64,000 nt of DNA from Ceratopteris richardii. Taxonomy: Eukaryota; Streptophyta; Polypodiopsida; Polypodiales; Pteridaceae. The stretch spans positions 227,713,942 through 227,777,941 of the forward strand of contig CM035406.1 of the NCBI GenBank assembly GCA_020310875.1, in the 5' to 3' direction. The position numbers and the translations under genes were made by a program. This document shows positions 46,308 through 57,400 of this stretch, piece after piece (the first letter of the stretch is position 1; every line of letters begins with the position of its first letter). The notes beneath the pieces were generated by a model, which saw only the letters and a program-made list of their open reading frames with translations, was not told where the DNA came from and searched no databases.

Positions 46308-49300
46308 TTATCATCTCGCTAAATGCTAGGGGGCTAACCGACCCCTCAAGAGCGGCCATCATTGGTCAATGGCTCCGCGACATTAGCTTAAAACCAGACA
46401 TTATATGCATTCAAGAGATTAAAATTGACGGTGAAGACCTTCTGAAGCGACTCAGACAGGTTTCCTCGGCCCATGTGTGGATCCCAACTAAGCACCAGCG
46501 GGGGTCAGGTGGAACGGCTATCGGTGTTAAACAACCCTGGCTTGAAAAGCTTGAGAACTCCATTGAAGATGTAAATCACCGCTGGATTGCGGTTTCTTTT
46601 GGTGCTCCCCTCTGTGTTACTATGGTTTCTTTGTATGCCCCTAACGGGGATTTGGAGAGGCTGAACACTTGGACTTCTCTTGACTCGCTTCCCCACAAAG
46701 TGCTTATTTGTGGGGACTTCAACATGGTGGAGGACCCTATGGACAGATGGATGGGCAAGGGCAGGGTCATCGACAGTCGGGAGAAAGAAACGTGGGACAT
46801 GACCAAACTACACTTGGATCTGGTCGAATTCAAAGACTCGAATGGCTTTTCCTGGTCGAATCTCCAAGCGGGCGAGGATCTGAGGAAGGCTAGACTTGAT
46901 AGATGCTACATCTCTCAGAGCCTTACTCATCTGTGGGGCCACCCTTCCACCACGCAACGTACTGACCTCACCATCTCTGATCACTACCCGATCGTTATCA
47001 CTTTTCAACCTTCCAACAGGACCCACAAGGCTCCGTGGTTCCATGCCAACGCTTCCACCTTCTCTCTCCCCTCCGTCCACCAAGAGATTGCCGATGTGTG
47101 GAAGGTGGCGTTCGCCTCTGGCTTGGCCCCAGCCAAGTGCTGGAGAAGTGCGGTCGACAAGTCTCGCAAGATCATGATCAGAACTAAGAAGATGCTCGAG
47201 ACAGTGCGGCGGGCTCGTAGGGAAGCGCTTTACCACAGACTCTGGCGACTCGAGGAGGAAGTGAACAAAGGAAAACACCAAGCCCAGAAAGGCCTCCGAA
47301 AAATCAGAGCAGCGCTGAGATACGAGGAAGAAATACAAAGGAAAAACTTGCAAATCTTCTTCAAGGAGTGGTGGGCTGGAAAAGCCGACAAACCCACCAA
47401 AGAGATGTGCAGTATCCTTAAAAGGAAACACAACAGAGAGACGATTCCCCTACTGCTTGACCCTCATGGCAATGTATGCAACTCGGAAGAAGATAATTTT
47501 GGCATCATCGAAGGGCACTTCACAAGACTCCTGGGAACCTCGAACCCCCTCTCCCACCATAGAAGGGACTGCATGGCTGCCATTTCTAGGGTTTCCCCCC
47601 GGAGAATACCACCCAACCTCCACTCCCTGCTTCATGCCCCGATCTCTGAATCAGAAATTATTGAGGTCATTGATGCCCTCCCTTTCGGTAAAAGCCCGGG
47701 ACCCGACGGACTCACTAATGAGTTTTTTAAATCCTTCAAGCTGGTGGTCGCCACCCCTCTTCGGATGGTGTGGCAAGAAGCGCTAAAATTTGGTGCTCTT
47801 CCTTCTTGTATAAACAATGGAATTATCAAGCTGATTCACAAGAAGGGGGAAAAAAACAGAATCGAGAACTGGCGGCCAATTACGATGCTCCAAACAGGAT
47901 ACAAGATCGTCGCCAAAGTCATTGCCAACAGACTTGTGTGCCACCTGAGATCTTGGCTTAGTGAGGACCAAAAAGGTTTCATCAAAGGCAGGTCCATCCT
48001 GGAAACCATTATGGATATTTGGGAAGGTATTCAATTTGCAAATGAGTCTAATCAAGATGTGGTCTTCCTCAAGATCGACTTTGACAAAGCTTACGATAGA
48101 CTAGAATGGGACTATATTCTGCAGTCGCTCCAAGACCTCGGATGTAGTCAGAAATTCACCAAGATGATCGCGACCCTTCTCGGCAACGCAACGACCCAAA
48201 TCAACGTTAACGGCAAACTTTCGAAGGCGATCCATCTTAAAAGATCTATTAGACAAGGGTGCCCCCTTGCCCCCCTTCTCTTTGCCATCGCCACTGAGGG
48301 CCTGAGCAGACTTATGGCTCATCATGTGGAGGCTGGCAATATCAAAGGCCTCCAGCTACCCCACGACCACAGTCAAATCATCATGAGACTTTTTGCCGAC
48401 GATATGAACGCGTTCGTTCACAATGATAATACCAGCCTGGAGACTTTCTGGAGGTGTCTTCATACCTTTTGTGAGGCCTCTGGATCCAAAATCAACCACA
48501 ATAAGACCGCCTTTAGGGCCATTGTGGGACATCAACCGGGCCTTCTCATTGATCATGGCTGCCAAATCATTCCGCAGGGCCAAATCTTTCGGCTGCTAGG
48601 AATCCCCTTGGGGTTTGGAGTCTCTATGGAGCAGCGATGGAACTGGGTGTTGGCCAAACTTGAAAACAAGCTCAATTACTGGAGAGGCATGCAAATCAAT
48701 CTCGCTGGACGGGCGATGGTTATCAACACGTTCCTCCTCTCGTCTACCATCTATTTCCTTTCCTGCTGGAGACCGAATGAGCAAGGCCTGTCCAAATTGA
48801 ATAGCATCTGCAGAAACTTTCTTTGGACGGGTGATCATAACAGAAGGGGGGTGCCTAAAATCAAATGGGCCATCTGCACCAGCCCTAGAGATAGCGGGGG
48901 GCTTGGCATCCTGGACATTGGGTGTATGGCTAACAAACTGGCAGCCAAATGGATGATTAAAGCTTGGTGCAATAGGGAGGCCTCGTGCGCCAAGCTGATC
49001 TTCAGAAACAAAAATGAGTTGGCTCTCACGGGGTCCCCGAACTGGAAGAACCTCGACATCATGACCCTGCTATTCTCCCCGATACCTGTCTTCCCGAAAG
49101 GCTCCAACCTCGTTTGCTCTCTGTGGAAGGGCTGGAGTAAAGTCAAAAGCTTCACAAGAATTAGTGAGGACTGGAAGTGGGCGGCCGGAATCAGACAAAA
49201 CGATTCTATCTGGTTTCCGATTCATGGCATCAGGAGTGTGGAGTCGTGGAACATTCAAAATGCCAAGAAGTTATGGAACAAAGGATTCAAAAAATGGAAA

Positions 49301-50128
49301 CACCTCTGGAAACATGACACCAACAGCTGGATCAGCTACGAGGATATCGACCCTCGCATAAACATCTCCTACGAAGAATGGAACACCTTGCAAAGCAGAT
49401 GCCTCGCTTGGGACCGTCACAAAACTCGCCTCCTCATGGGACATGATGCTCCGAACGCACGTGGTCTCAAATGGCACAATGGAAATAGCCTACTCAAAAT
49501 CCCGAACATCAAAGAAACGACTGACCTCCAGATCAGCCTCAACAAGAAGTGGTGCCTGTCTTGGACGCGGCTTCGGTGGGACATGAAATTCATGGGTATC
49601 TGGCACCCACTTATAGAGATTAAGAAGTCTGTTCTCTTATGGCAAATTCTTCATCGAGGAATTTGGACTAACCATAAGGCAAACAAAATTTGTGGGATCC
49701 CTCCGTGGTGCAAGCGCTGCCACCGTGCAATTGAAGATGTCCCACACATCTTCCTCAATTGCCCCAACTCCTACAGAATCTGGCAGACGGTTGGAATGAA
49801 AATCAGAGTTCAGAAACAGCTTAGTTGGAAACAAGTCCTTTTGGGAGAAGCGATTGGATGCTCTGCGGCTCTCTGGAACGCAATCAGAGGGGAAGTCCTG
49901 TGGAAAATTTGGCGGGAGCGGTGTGCTCTCAACTTCGACGACCCTCCCAGGGAGTGGTCGATTGAAAAATCTCTTTTCCTCCTTGGCAAAAGGATTGTCA
50001 ACAGTAAGAAATCCCCCCCCTTCAGGCACCATCAAGTCCTCCTTTCGATTAACAACAAGCTCAAACCCAAGTGGGTCCCGCACGAGGGCGACGACAGGGT
50101 GATCAACCTTCTTTGTAATGCAACCTAG
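46304..50128 (+). CDS. LINE ORF2: endonuclease and reverse transcriptase
   Basis: 1,274 residues. An AP-type endonuclease fills about residues 1-230: SLNARGL, CIQEIKID with the catalytic Glu, LICGDFNMVED and the terminal SDHYPI. Reverse transcriptase occupies about 440-790: FGKSPGPDGL, NWRPITML, FLKIDFDKAYD, RQGCPLAPLLF and the catalytic FADD near residue 696. A zf-RVT domain lies near 1105-1165 (LWQILHRG, CKRCHRAIEDVPHIFLNCP). There is no RNase H domain; the protein ends soon after the KIWRERCALNFDD stretch. All catalytic motifs that I can recognise are intact. The protein nicks the target and copies its RNA from the nick. Confidence 0.96.
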   Translation: MIIISLNARGLTDPSRAAIIGQWLRDISLKPDIICIQEIKIDGEDLLKRLRQVSSAHVWIPTKHQRGSGGTAIGVKQPWLEKLENSIEDVNHRWIAVSFGAPLCVTMVSLYAPNGDLERLNTWTSLDSLPHKVLICGDFNMVEDPMDRWMGKGRVIDSREKETWDMTKLHLDLVEFKDSNGFSWSNLQAGEDLRKARLDRCYISQSLTHLWGHPSTTQRTDLTISDHYPIVITFQPSNRTHKAPWFHANASTFSLPSVHQEIADVWKVAFASGLAPAKCWRSAVDKSRKIMIRTKKMLETVRRARREALYHRLWRLEEEVNKGKHQAQKGLRKIRAALRYEEEIQRKNLQIFFKEWWAGKADKPTKEMCSILKRKHNRETIPLLLDPHGNVCNSEEDNFGIIEGHFTRLLGTSNPLSHHRRDCMAAISRVSPRRIPPNLHSLLHAPISESEIIEVIDALPFGKSPGPDGLTNEFFKSFKLVVATPLRMVWQEALKFGALPSCINNGIIKLIHKKGEKNRIENWRPITMLQTGYKIVAKVIANRLVCHLRSWLSEDQKGFIKGRSILETIMDIWEGIQFANESNQDVVFLKIDFDKAYDRLEWDYILQSLQDLGCSQKFTKMIATLLGNATTQINVNGKLSKAIHLKRSIRQGCPLAPLLFAIATEGLSRLMAHHVEAGNIKGLQLPHDHSQIIMRLFADDMNAFVHNDNTSLETFWRCLHTFCEASGSKINHNKTAFRAIVGHQPGLLIDHGCQIIPQGQIFRLLGIPLGFGVSMEQRWNWVLAKLENKLNYWRGMQINLAGRAMVINTFLLSSTIYFLSCWRPNEQGLSKLNSICRNFLWTGDHNRRGVPKIKWAICTSPRDSGGLGILDIGCMANKLAAKWMIKAWCNREASCAKLIFRNKNELALTGSPNWKNLDIMTLLFSPIPVFPKGSNLVCSLWKGWSKVKSFTRISEDWKWAAGIRQNDSIWFPIHGIRSVESWNIQNAKKLWNKGFKKWKHLWKHDTNSWISYEDIDPRINISYEEWNTLQSRCLAWDRHKTRLLMGHDAPNARGLKWHNGNSLLKIPNIKETTDLQISLNKKWCLSWTRLRWDMKFMGIWHPLIEIKKSVLLWQILHRGIWTNHKANKICGIPPWCKRCHRAIEDVPHIFLNCPNSYRIWQTVGMKIRVQKQLSWKQVLLGEAIGCSAALWNAIRGEVLWKIWRERCALNFDDPPREWSIEKSLFLLGKRIVNSKKSPPFRHHQVLLSINNKLKPKWVPHEGDDRVINLLCNAT

Positions 50129-50252
50129 GAATCAACCAAGCTTCCCCTGCTTTGTGGGATTTGGGGGGTCCCGTGGGCACTAGTCCCCTTCTTTTGTACC
50201 TTTGTTTCTTAATTTAATTCAAGTCCGGGAGAGTAGGCTATTGCCGAACTTC

Positions 50253-50283
<31 letters not shown>
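50129..50283 (+). other. LINE 3' untranslated region and poly(A) tail
   Basis: 128 bases ending GCCGAACTTCCTTT, then 27 A before the right target duplication. Confidence 0.93.
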
Positions 50284-50285
<2 letters not shown>

Positions 50286-50298
50286 AAAAACGGACATA
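50284..50298 (+). repeat. LINE target-site duplication, right
   Basis: Exact copy of 43883-43897. Confidence 0.96.
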
Positions 50299-50579
50299 AC
50301 AGTCACGTATGTCAAGCTCAAGATATGCAGACACAATAACATGCAGATATGAATAAAAATTCTAAACCATTTTCATCCCATCATTATATACGATTTGTTT
50401 TTAACAGTCAAGTAAAACGACGTATGACAACAGGGAGCTCACACACTCAGACACCTGGCAACGTTTCTGGATGTACCAAAAAAGGTTGATCTATGATTAA
50501 CTTATGGAGACAGAGTTCCTTGTTGAAGACATGAGCAAAAAAATCGTGGACTTCCAGCATTATGAAAATATAATTTCAC

Positions 50580-51344
50580 TTAGAAGTACTCACAGTGGGT
50601 TACTGGGGAATAGTGTGCACCTCCCTCAACTTCATGATAAAGCATATGCCTGAATCGTAAGTTAGGGTCACCCTTGGGACATGACCTCTTCAGCTTTTCT
50701 GTGTTGGATAAGACAGGAGTTGGAACACTGTTCACTTTCTGTTTTGATACTCTTTTCTGTTTTAGATTGCATTGTTCAGCATTAGACTCCACGAAATTCA
50801 CTTTAGCTTTAGATCCTCGAATTTTCCGAGCTGCAACATCATAGGCCCTTGCAGCTTCTTCTGCAGTTTCATATGTCCCAAGCCAAACCCGTGAGCCCTT
50901 CTGAGGATCACGAATCTCTGCTGCCCACTTGCCCCATGGTCGCTGCCTAATTCCTCCGTAAGTGTGTTTTCTTGGCCGAAGGTTTGCACTTTCTAAACAT
51001 GTTGAATATGGAGTAGTAGGCGCAAAAACTTGGTGCTGCTCCTGCTGCTGAACAAGTGGTGAAAATGAAGACTGCTCGGAGATCAAACCATCAAATGATT
51101 CCAAGAATCCGTAGGAAGCATCCTGCTCTTGCTGCCGTATGAAGGCCGCCTTGTCTGCATCGTAAGAAGCGAGGGGCAAATCCAAGAGCTCTGACCACTT
51201 AACCCATTCCGCTGATGTCTGCCCATTAACACCCCTCGCACCATTGCATACAGCTCCTTTAGATGTCGCAGGCGGTATGAGAGAGTGGGAATGATCGATC
51301 CTCCCCCCTACGATGTTGCCGTCAAGAAAATAACTCCTACTACT
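50580..51344 (-). CDS. AP2/ERF coding segment, copy 2, no ATG
   Basis: Same as the segment at 37191-37964. In the 201-residue C-terminal portion one residue differs (Ala for Val after the AP2 domain). The upstream G run is interrupted here (GGGGGGAGG, nine bases), against G15 in copy 1; the six-base difference keeps the frame. The frame is open back to TAA at about 51,345-51,347 with no ATG. Its N-terminal part reads [15 protein letters not shown], faintly like the Met-Cys-Gly-Gly-Ala-Ile start of group VII ERFs; that likeness is weak and may be chance. Confidence 0.75.
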   Translation of the reverse strand, partial: SSRSYFLDGNIVGGRIDHSHSLIPPATSKGAVCNGARGVNGQTSAEWVKWSELLDLPLASYDADKAAFIRQQEQDASYGFLESFDGLISEQSSFSPLVQQQEQHQVFAPTTPYSTCLESANLRPRKHTYGGIRQRPWGKWAAEIRDPQKGSRVWLGTYETAEEAARAYDVAARKIRGSKAKVNFVESNAEQCNLKQKRVSKQKVNSVPTPVLSNTEKLKRSCPKGDPNLRFRHMLYHEVEGGAHYSPVTHCEYF

Positions 51345-52472
51345 TTCTTATGCCCGCCTGCAACTCCCCTCTGATGATCCGCCGCCCCTCTGTCAAGTCT
51401 CCACACAAAAACGAATCCCACAAAAAAAACCCCACTGCCAACGAACCCTCCTCCTTATTTCCAACGTCCATACTTTCTTTTCTACCTGCTGTCATCGTCG
51501 ATTCTTGTGATCTGCCCCCTTTTGTATGCCACATGACAGGCCGCCCTAGCTTCTCTTCTCCTCCCTTCTCTTTCCCTTTGATTTCCAGCTGTGCCCTCTT
51601 TCCAAGATCTTCATTTTCCTTTGATTCCCTTCTGCCCCAAGCGCAACTCTGCTTTCTCCCAAAAATCCCCGTGAATACCCTTCGCATGCCTTTTTTATCA
51701 GAACCCTTCTTTTTTGTTCTCAAGGGTTCTTTTTTCAAAAGCAATTTATACATTAATAAACAGTACATCGCTAAAGCTTAGAGGTTTACCGGGTTGGTCA
51801 TTGTCAGAACAGAAGCATTTGGGAAAATTCGTCGTTTATCATGGATTACTCTATTCCTATCAATCACATGACTATGCGCATACAGTAACGATGAAACAGC
51901 ATATCTCTGCTCACCTTATGCAATCAAATTAAAACATCTCCTGTTCACAAAGATTGAATAGCCAAGGAGATAGTAAATTTGGAGTACTCACCATTTTCTT
52001 CCACCTCCAAGAGGAATATTTGTGCATATATGTAAGGGGAGGCACCACCACAAACTCCTGCAATAATACTCAACATGGTCTTTCATGCGCTTAACACAAC
52101 GTTTTAACTTTCTATCCACATAAATACTCTATTGCTTCATCTCGTTCCACGATGCCGGCCTTATATACTTGATAGCCTCTAGGATGGCCTGGGCAAGATA
52201 GCCTCCATAGTTTTGCCTCTTCCTTAGCTATGAGAGTATCCTCTGATTTAAACTGCAGAGCAGAAATTGATCCTTTGATAGAAGAACAATGAAGAACAAT
52301 TTTGGTTTTTGCCCGGCAAGTATTGTCCACCCAAATCTGCATCCTTTGTTCTTTTTCTTTCCCCTCCAGACCTCCTCCTCCTTTTCTGTAGCTGGTCGTG
52401 CCAAAACCGAAGGGCCCCCCAGCTATAAATGATACCTGCCTCCACTTTTACTGCCCACAATGTGCGTAGACT

Positions 52473-52768
52473 TTAGGGGCGTACCCCCTTCTGACCTCCA
52501 CTCATAAAGGGAAACCTTCGGTATTTTACTGCCAATAAAACGAGAACAAGTCCAGCATGCCAGTCATTGGCTACAAATATACATTTCTCTCCATAAGTGC
52601 AGCCTCCAAGGGGTAATACTAGAGGTGCTTCACATGCAGCATGGCACAATAACGTGAATCGGAACTGGTTATCGCCAAAAGCTCCTCTTGTGTCACCAAG
52701 GGGTTCCCATGCCCCATGTTCTGCTTCAAAGCACCCAATTGTAATGCGACATTGCATGCGGAAAGCTC
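52473..52768 (-). pseudogene. Starch synthase (SSI-like) exon fragment, copy 2
   Basis: The 94-residue frame at 52473-52757 appears identical in protein to copy 1, including GAFGDNQFRFTLL and NDWHAGL. The splice-like flanks are also kept. No other starch synthase exon is seen before the block ends at 52849. Confidence 0.78.
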
Positions 52769-52849
52769 CTGCAAATTGAAATCAAACGTATTTTCTTGCC
52801 AAATAGAACCACATTAGTGCATCAAAACCAACCATTTCCTGAGCTAACA

Positions 52850-54427
52850 CTTACCCCACTTCCAAACTACATGGGTGAGTATGGACACAAATCAAATTTC
52901 TTCCATGCTCCCACACTGAGATGTAAGGATAAAAGAACCTTTGAGGAAGTGTCAACCACTCTACAAGAGTTAAAGAAGGCCAAAAAATTCTACTGCTCTT
53001 TAACATTAGAAGAGCTTCTACAATGCAAGGCCCGATTGTGGAGTGAATTAGCCACTCAGTTAAACCTTAAAGAAGAAATTACTTGAGACAAAGAGAGAAG
53101 TAATGAGGAAACCTTGACAATAAGAATTCCCATGGACAAAGTAGGATATTTCAATAAGGAAAAACTTGCCTCCTAATCACGTTTTGAGGGTACATGACTA
53201 AAGCTATACTATACACTCATGCTAGAGTAAGAATTACTACCAAAGAAATCTGGGAAAAATTGAGAGAACCAGCCTTAAGGCCTACTAGAAACTAAAATTG
53301 GTAGATGTCATGTAGAGCTTCTCTTAGGATTCCTTGAAAATGCAACCTTGACTACATGTTGAGTAGAGCTTGAACATACCATAGCCATATGTCAATTTGG
53401 AAAGGTAGACAATTATGAAATAATTTTGGGATGACCATTTATGAAACAATTGAAAGTAGTACAAGATTGGGGAAGAGATGCATTGTACTTCAACATCAAT
53501 GCACAACAACTAAGATAAATCTCCAAAGCTTCTCTTATAGGGATGTTCCACCTCTTCAATGGAATCCCATCCATAAAGAGGAAGATGATGTATAGATCCA
53601 TAGTGTAGGATCTACTGATCAATCTTGGATGAACGAGGATAATCAATTATGGATTTGCAAAGCTTCCCAAAAAGAAGAGAAAAGGCTGCAATTTTGTAAG
53701 CCATGGTAGGAAGGAGAGAGACCCATAGAAGACCATGTTTACATGCCACAAGTATTTCTTGATGAAGTCTTTGAACCCCATGGCTAGATAGATGGACATA
53801 TTAGCAACCTTAAGTATGTGCATAAATGAAGAAGTTCTTACCATGAACAAGTGTGTAGATGAAGAGGGATATGACCTAATTCAATACATGTTAGTGATCT
53901 AGGAAGCCAATGAGCGTGAAGAGGAAAAGGAAGAAGATGAGGATTATGAAAGAATCATAATGGAACCTGAATTTTATTCAGAAGAATAATACATGAAAGA
54001 AGTAGAAATGAATAATGTTGTAGGAAATTGTAACATCCTTTCCATAGAAGAATATCGCTAAGACCCTAATAAAAAGACCGATGAAACAGAGGCAAAGAAA
54101 ATCAACAACAATATTTTTAAGTTCTTGAACACTTCAAAAGATATGAAGTAGAAGAGAGAAAAAATACTATTAAAATGCCTAAGAGAGAGGCACATGAAGG
54201 AGTAGCATATAACAAGTAGCAAATAAAGAAGATCGAGATGAGAAAATGATGAGGATAGATGCACTTTCCTAGGCAAAGATGTATCTATGGAGGAAGAGCA
54301 AGAATCAGTAGAGTTATTATGGGAGTATCGAGATGTTTTGGCATGGACTTATAAGGATCTGAAAGGAGTAGAACTAAAGAATTTTGTCTCATATGATCCC
54401 TATGATTCTTGAGGCAAAGTTTTCAAT
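52850..54427 (+). pseudogene. Ty3/gypsy remnant, part 3: protease and start of RT
   Basis: Plus-strand fragments include NYMGEYGHKSNFFHAPTLRC and RIPMDKVGYFNKEKLAS. Near 53,400 comes VDNYEIILG followed by FMKQLKVVQDWGRDALYF, which fits the end of a gypsy retropepsin (the Y-x-x-ILG-x-P-F-L/M stretch). Near 54,310-54,390 ELLWEYRDVFAWTYKDLKG matches the conserved lead-in to gypsy RT. Many stops intervene. RT itself is cut by the copia LTR at 54,428. Confidence 0.68.
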
Positions 54428-57400
54428 TTTGATATATTTTGGTAGTGATGTGTGGGAACACACTTAGGGCTGCCCGGGCACTACTTTTCCTCTTTAGGAG
54501 TTTTTTTTCCTCTAGATTATATATACACCTATAACTCTAACAAGTTACTTATGTTTGTAAATTCACTTGGTAATACATTGAGTATTATGTGTTGTGCTCC
54601 AAGCTTCTTCTTCTTCCTTGTGTTGTTTGTGTGCTTCCACAGACCTTAAACTCCAATGATTGGTATCAAAGCAGGTCGTCGCTTCATCTAGGGCATCATC
54701 GACACCCCTTTTGTCATAGTCTTAGAATTGTACTATATTTAGTGAGCATATTTTGGGTGATTAGGAGCTTAAAATAGCTTTGTTATGTGGTGTCAAAATT
54801 TGGATCTGAGCTCCTTTCGGCCTTGGAACACACTATCACACTATGTGTGTGGGTAATTTTATCCTTTTGTGCCAAACATATATACAAGTTTTGGTTTGCC
54901 AATGCAATCTTGAAGTCTACTATATGTTTAGCATAACTCGACAGGGTAGTCTTGTTCAAATTTTTGAGATACAATCATTTTTCTACATCAGAGTATTTTA
55001 GTCAGTGACCATGTTGAAAGAAATGATCTATTCTGTATGTTCGCTATTGAGGATAAGGTGGATGGTACCAATTACCCATTATGGGCATATATGATGTGTC
55101 ATGTATTTGTCTCAAAATGACTATGGAATATTGAGCAAGGTGTTGAAAAACAACCTGCTACACCTATAAATATAGTTATTAAAGGTGATGAAAATGGCAT
55201 TGAAGATGATGATCTTCAGGTTCCCATTTGTGATGTTGTTCTTGCTACACCTATTGTAGAGAAAATTTGTTAGGATGGCAGACATGCTCAGGCATATGCA
55301 TTGATAGATTTGTCTATTAAATGTGCCATTATTCCTCACAATTGCTCTTGCAAACAAAAAAGGATGCATGTACTTACCACCTTATACCAGGCAAGAAATG
55401 AGGCTCATGTTGCTTAGCTCCAAAAACACTTGGAGAGTGAGCATATGAATGAAGGAGATTCTGTGGATTTTTTTTTTAAGATCAAAGATTTGAAGGAACA
55501 ATTGATTTCTATTGATGAAGTATTTCCAGACAGTTCGCTTATGAAAACTGTTCTGAATGGTCTTCCAAATTCATATCAAAGTTTTGATTCTACTCTTTGG
55601 TTGATGATGAAAGGAAATCCAAATGCCTTAACATTTGAGGGGTTAGTCTCTGTTTTGTTACAAGAAGATTAGTCCAGATAGAACAGGTCCATCATGTGTG
55701 TAGCAGATCAAACTTTCTTAGCTAGTTAAAAGGGCAAAGGTAAATGGAGCTCATCCACTAGTAAGCAAAAATCTGGTAATTTTGCATAGTCAAAAAAGGA
55801 AGACAAAGAGAAGAAGAAATAAAAAAAAACAGAAATTGTTTTGAAAATATTGTAAAGGAAATGATCATGCCATAAAGTGTTAATGGGCTACAAAAAAGGC
55901 AAAGAAAAAAGAGTTCAGAATGGTTGTCACAAAGGACTCTACACCTAAAACATAGTCTGCTAATCTTGTGCAAAGTGAAGAATGGGGGTTTACTACACTT
56001 TGCAGTTATGACCCATCTTCTCATGAACAATGTATATTTGTAGTAGATTGAGATGTTTGGTACTTTGACAGTGGGGCAACCAAACAACTCTTCTTATCTT
56101 GTAATGGGAGTTGATAAGATCATTCTCGTTATTGCTGATGGTAGTTCGTTCACATTGTCATATGCTTTTTTTGTGCAGGGATCAAGAAAAATCTATTATC
56201 AGTTTCAACATTAGCCAAGATTGGCTTGGTTGTGAAATTTATTGATGATAGATATACAATTCATGCTTCTGGTATTTTATGTCGTGGGTTGTATAAGCTC
56301 ATAGATTATTCAAAATCTATGTACAATTCAACATGTGCAGCTCAAGATTCTTAGGCTATGTTAGATGCAAAGCTTTGGCATGCACACTTTGGTCATCTAA
56401 ATTATGCTTGTTTACAATGCTTGTAGAAATCTAAAATGGTGTCCTCTCTCCCCAAACTTGAGGCACCTTGTAAATATGTTTGCAAAGGCTGTAGTTGGGC
56501 AAAATGTAATAATCCTCCTTCCCAAAAGATGGTTTAGTTCGAGCTACTAAAAAATTACAGGTTTCTCACAGTGATGTTTGTGGTCCTATGTAGACACCCT
56601 CTTTTGGGAAGTACCTTTACTTCATGACTTTTATTGATGATTTTATAGGTATGCATGGGTGTATCCACAAAGTGTTCTATGTGCTTCAAACAATTTCTCA
56701 TTTTTGTTGAAAATCTGTCAGCATGTAAAATGGGCACCCATCATTCTGATCGAGGGGGGAATACATATCTTCTAATGCATTTCTGGCTGAAGGTGGGATA
56801 ACAAATCAATGTACACATCATATACACCTCAATAGAATGGAGTTGCAAAAACAAAGAACAAGTGTCTCATGGACATGGTAAGGTGTATGGTCAAAAGTCA
56901 GGCTTTACCACATAGCTTCTGGCTTGAGGCTATAATGTGTGTAGCATATGTACTTAACACATGTCCCACCAAAACACTATACTGTTTCACTCTATATGAG
57001 GCTTGGAATGATTGCAAACCATCTATTGCTCATCTAAGTGTCTTTGGTTCTCTGACATATGCATTAATGTCTAAATAACAATGCAATAAATTGGATAAAA
57101 AAGCAATAAAATGTATTTTTGTTGGGTACAATTCTAAAAGCAAAGGCTATCATCTCTATCATCCATAGATTATACACATTTTGGTTAGCCATGATGTTGT
57201 TTTTGTGAAAGATGCAATTCAGCCATTACTTTCATGTCCTAAGGAGACATCAGTTAGCTCCAAAGACATGTATGACACTTTGCTTCCTCTTTTTACAAGT
57301 GGACAATCAAGTGTTGGTCCAAATGAGGTAATTTTTAAGCCTTTATAGGTTTCACATGATGATGTAAGCATTCCATTTCTAATGCAAATTTACATGATTC

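Larger units (their letters stand above)
43898..50283 (+). mobile_element. Full-length L1-type LINE retrotransposon
   Basis: 6,386 bp between exact 15-bp target duplications, ending in a 27-base A run (50257-50283). It has a 1.0-kb 5' untranslated region with tandem repeats, ORF1 and ORF2 both open with no stop or frameshift, and a short 3' untranslated region. It is absent from copy 1 of the large repeat, so it inserted after the duplication. Clean target duplications, a pure tail and open frames suggest a recent and possibly still competent element. This fits target-primed reverse transcription as known for L1 elements. Confidence 0.97.
40604..52849 (-). repeat. 5.85-kb direct repeat, copy 2, split by a LINE
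   Basis: Bases 40604-43897 match 33611-36907 or so, and 50284-52849 match the rest of copy 1 up to 39466. Between them lies the LINE. The minus-strand start TGTTAGCTC at 52849 and the other end GGTGGAACA at 40609 are as in copy 1. The right flank on the plus strand is CTTAC, which does not match the left flank of copy 1 (GAGTT). Confidence 0.9.

Noticed and set aside
46808..50083. Long minus-strand frames inside the LINE
   Set aside because: Antisense to ORF2 with no recognisable domain.
33611..52854. Target duplication around the 19-kb block
   Set aside because: Flanks GAGTT and CTTAC do not match, and shifting the boundary by a few bases gives no match.
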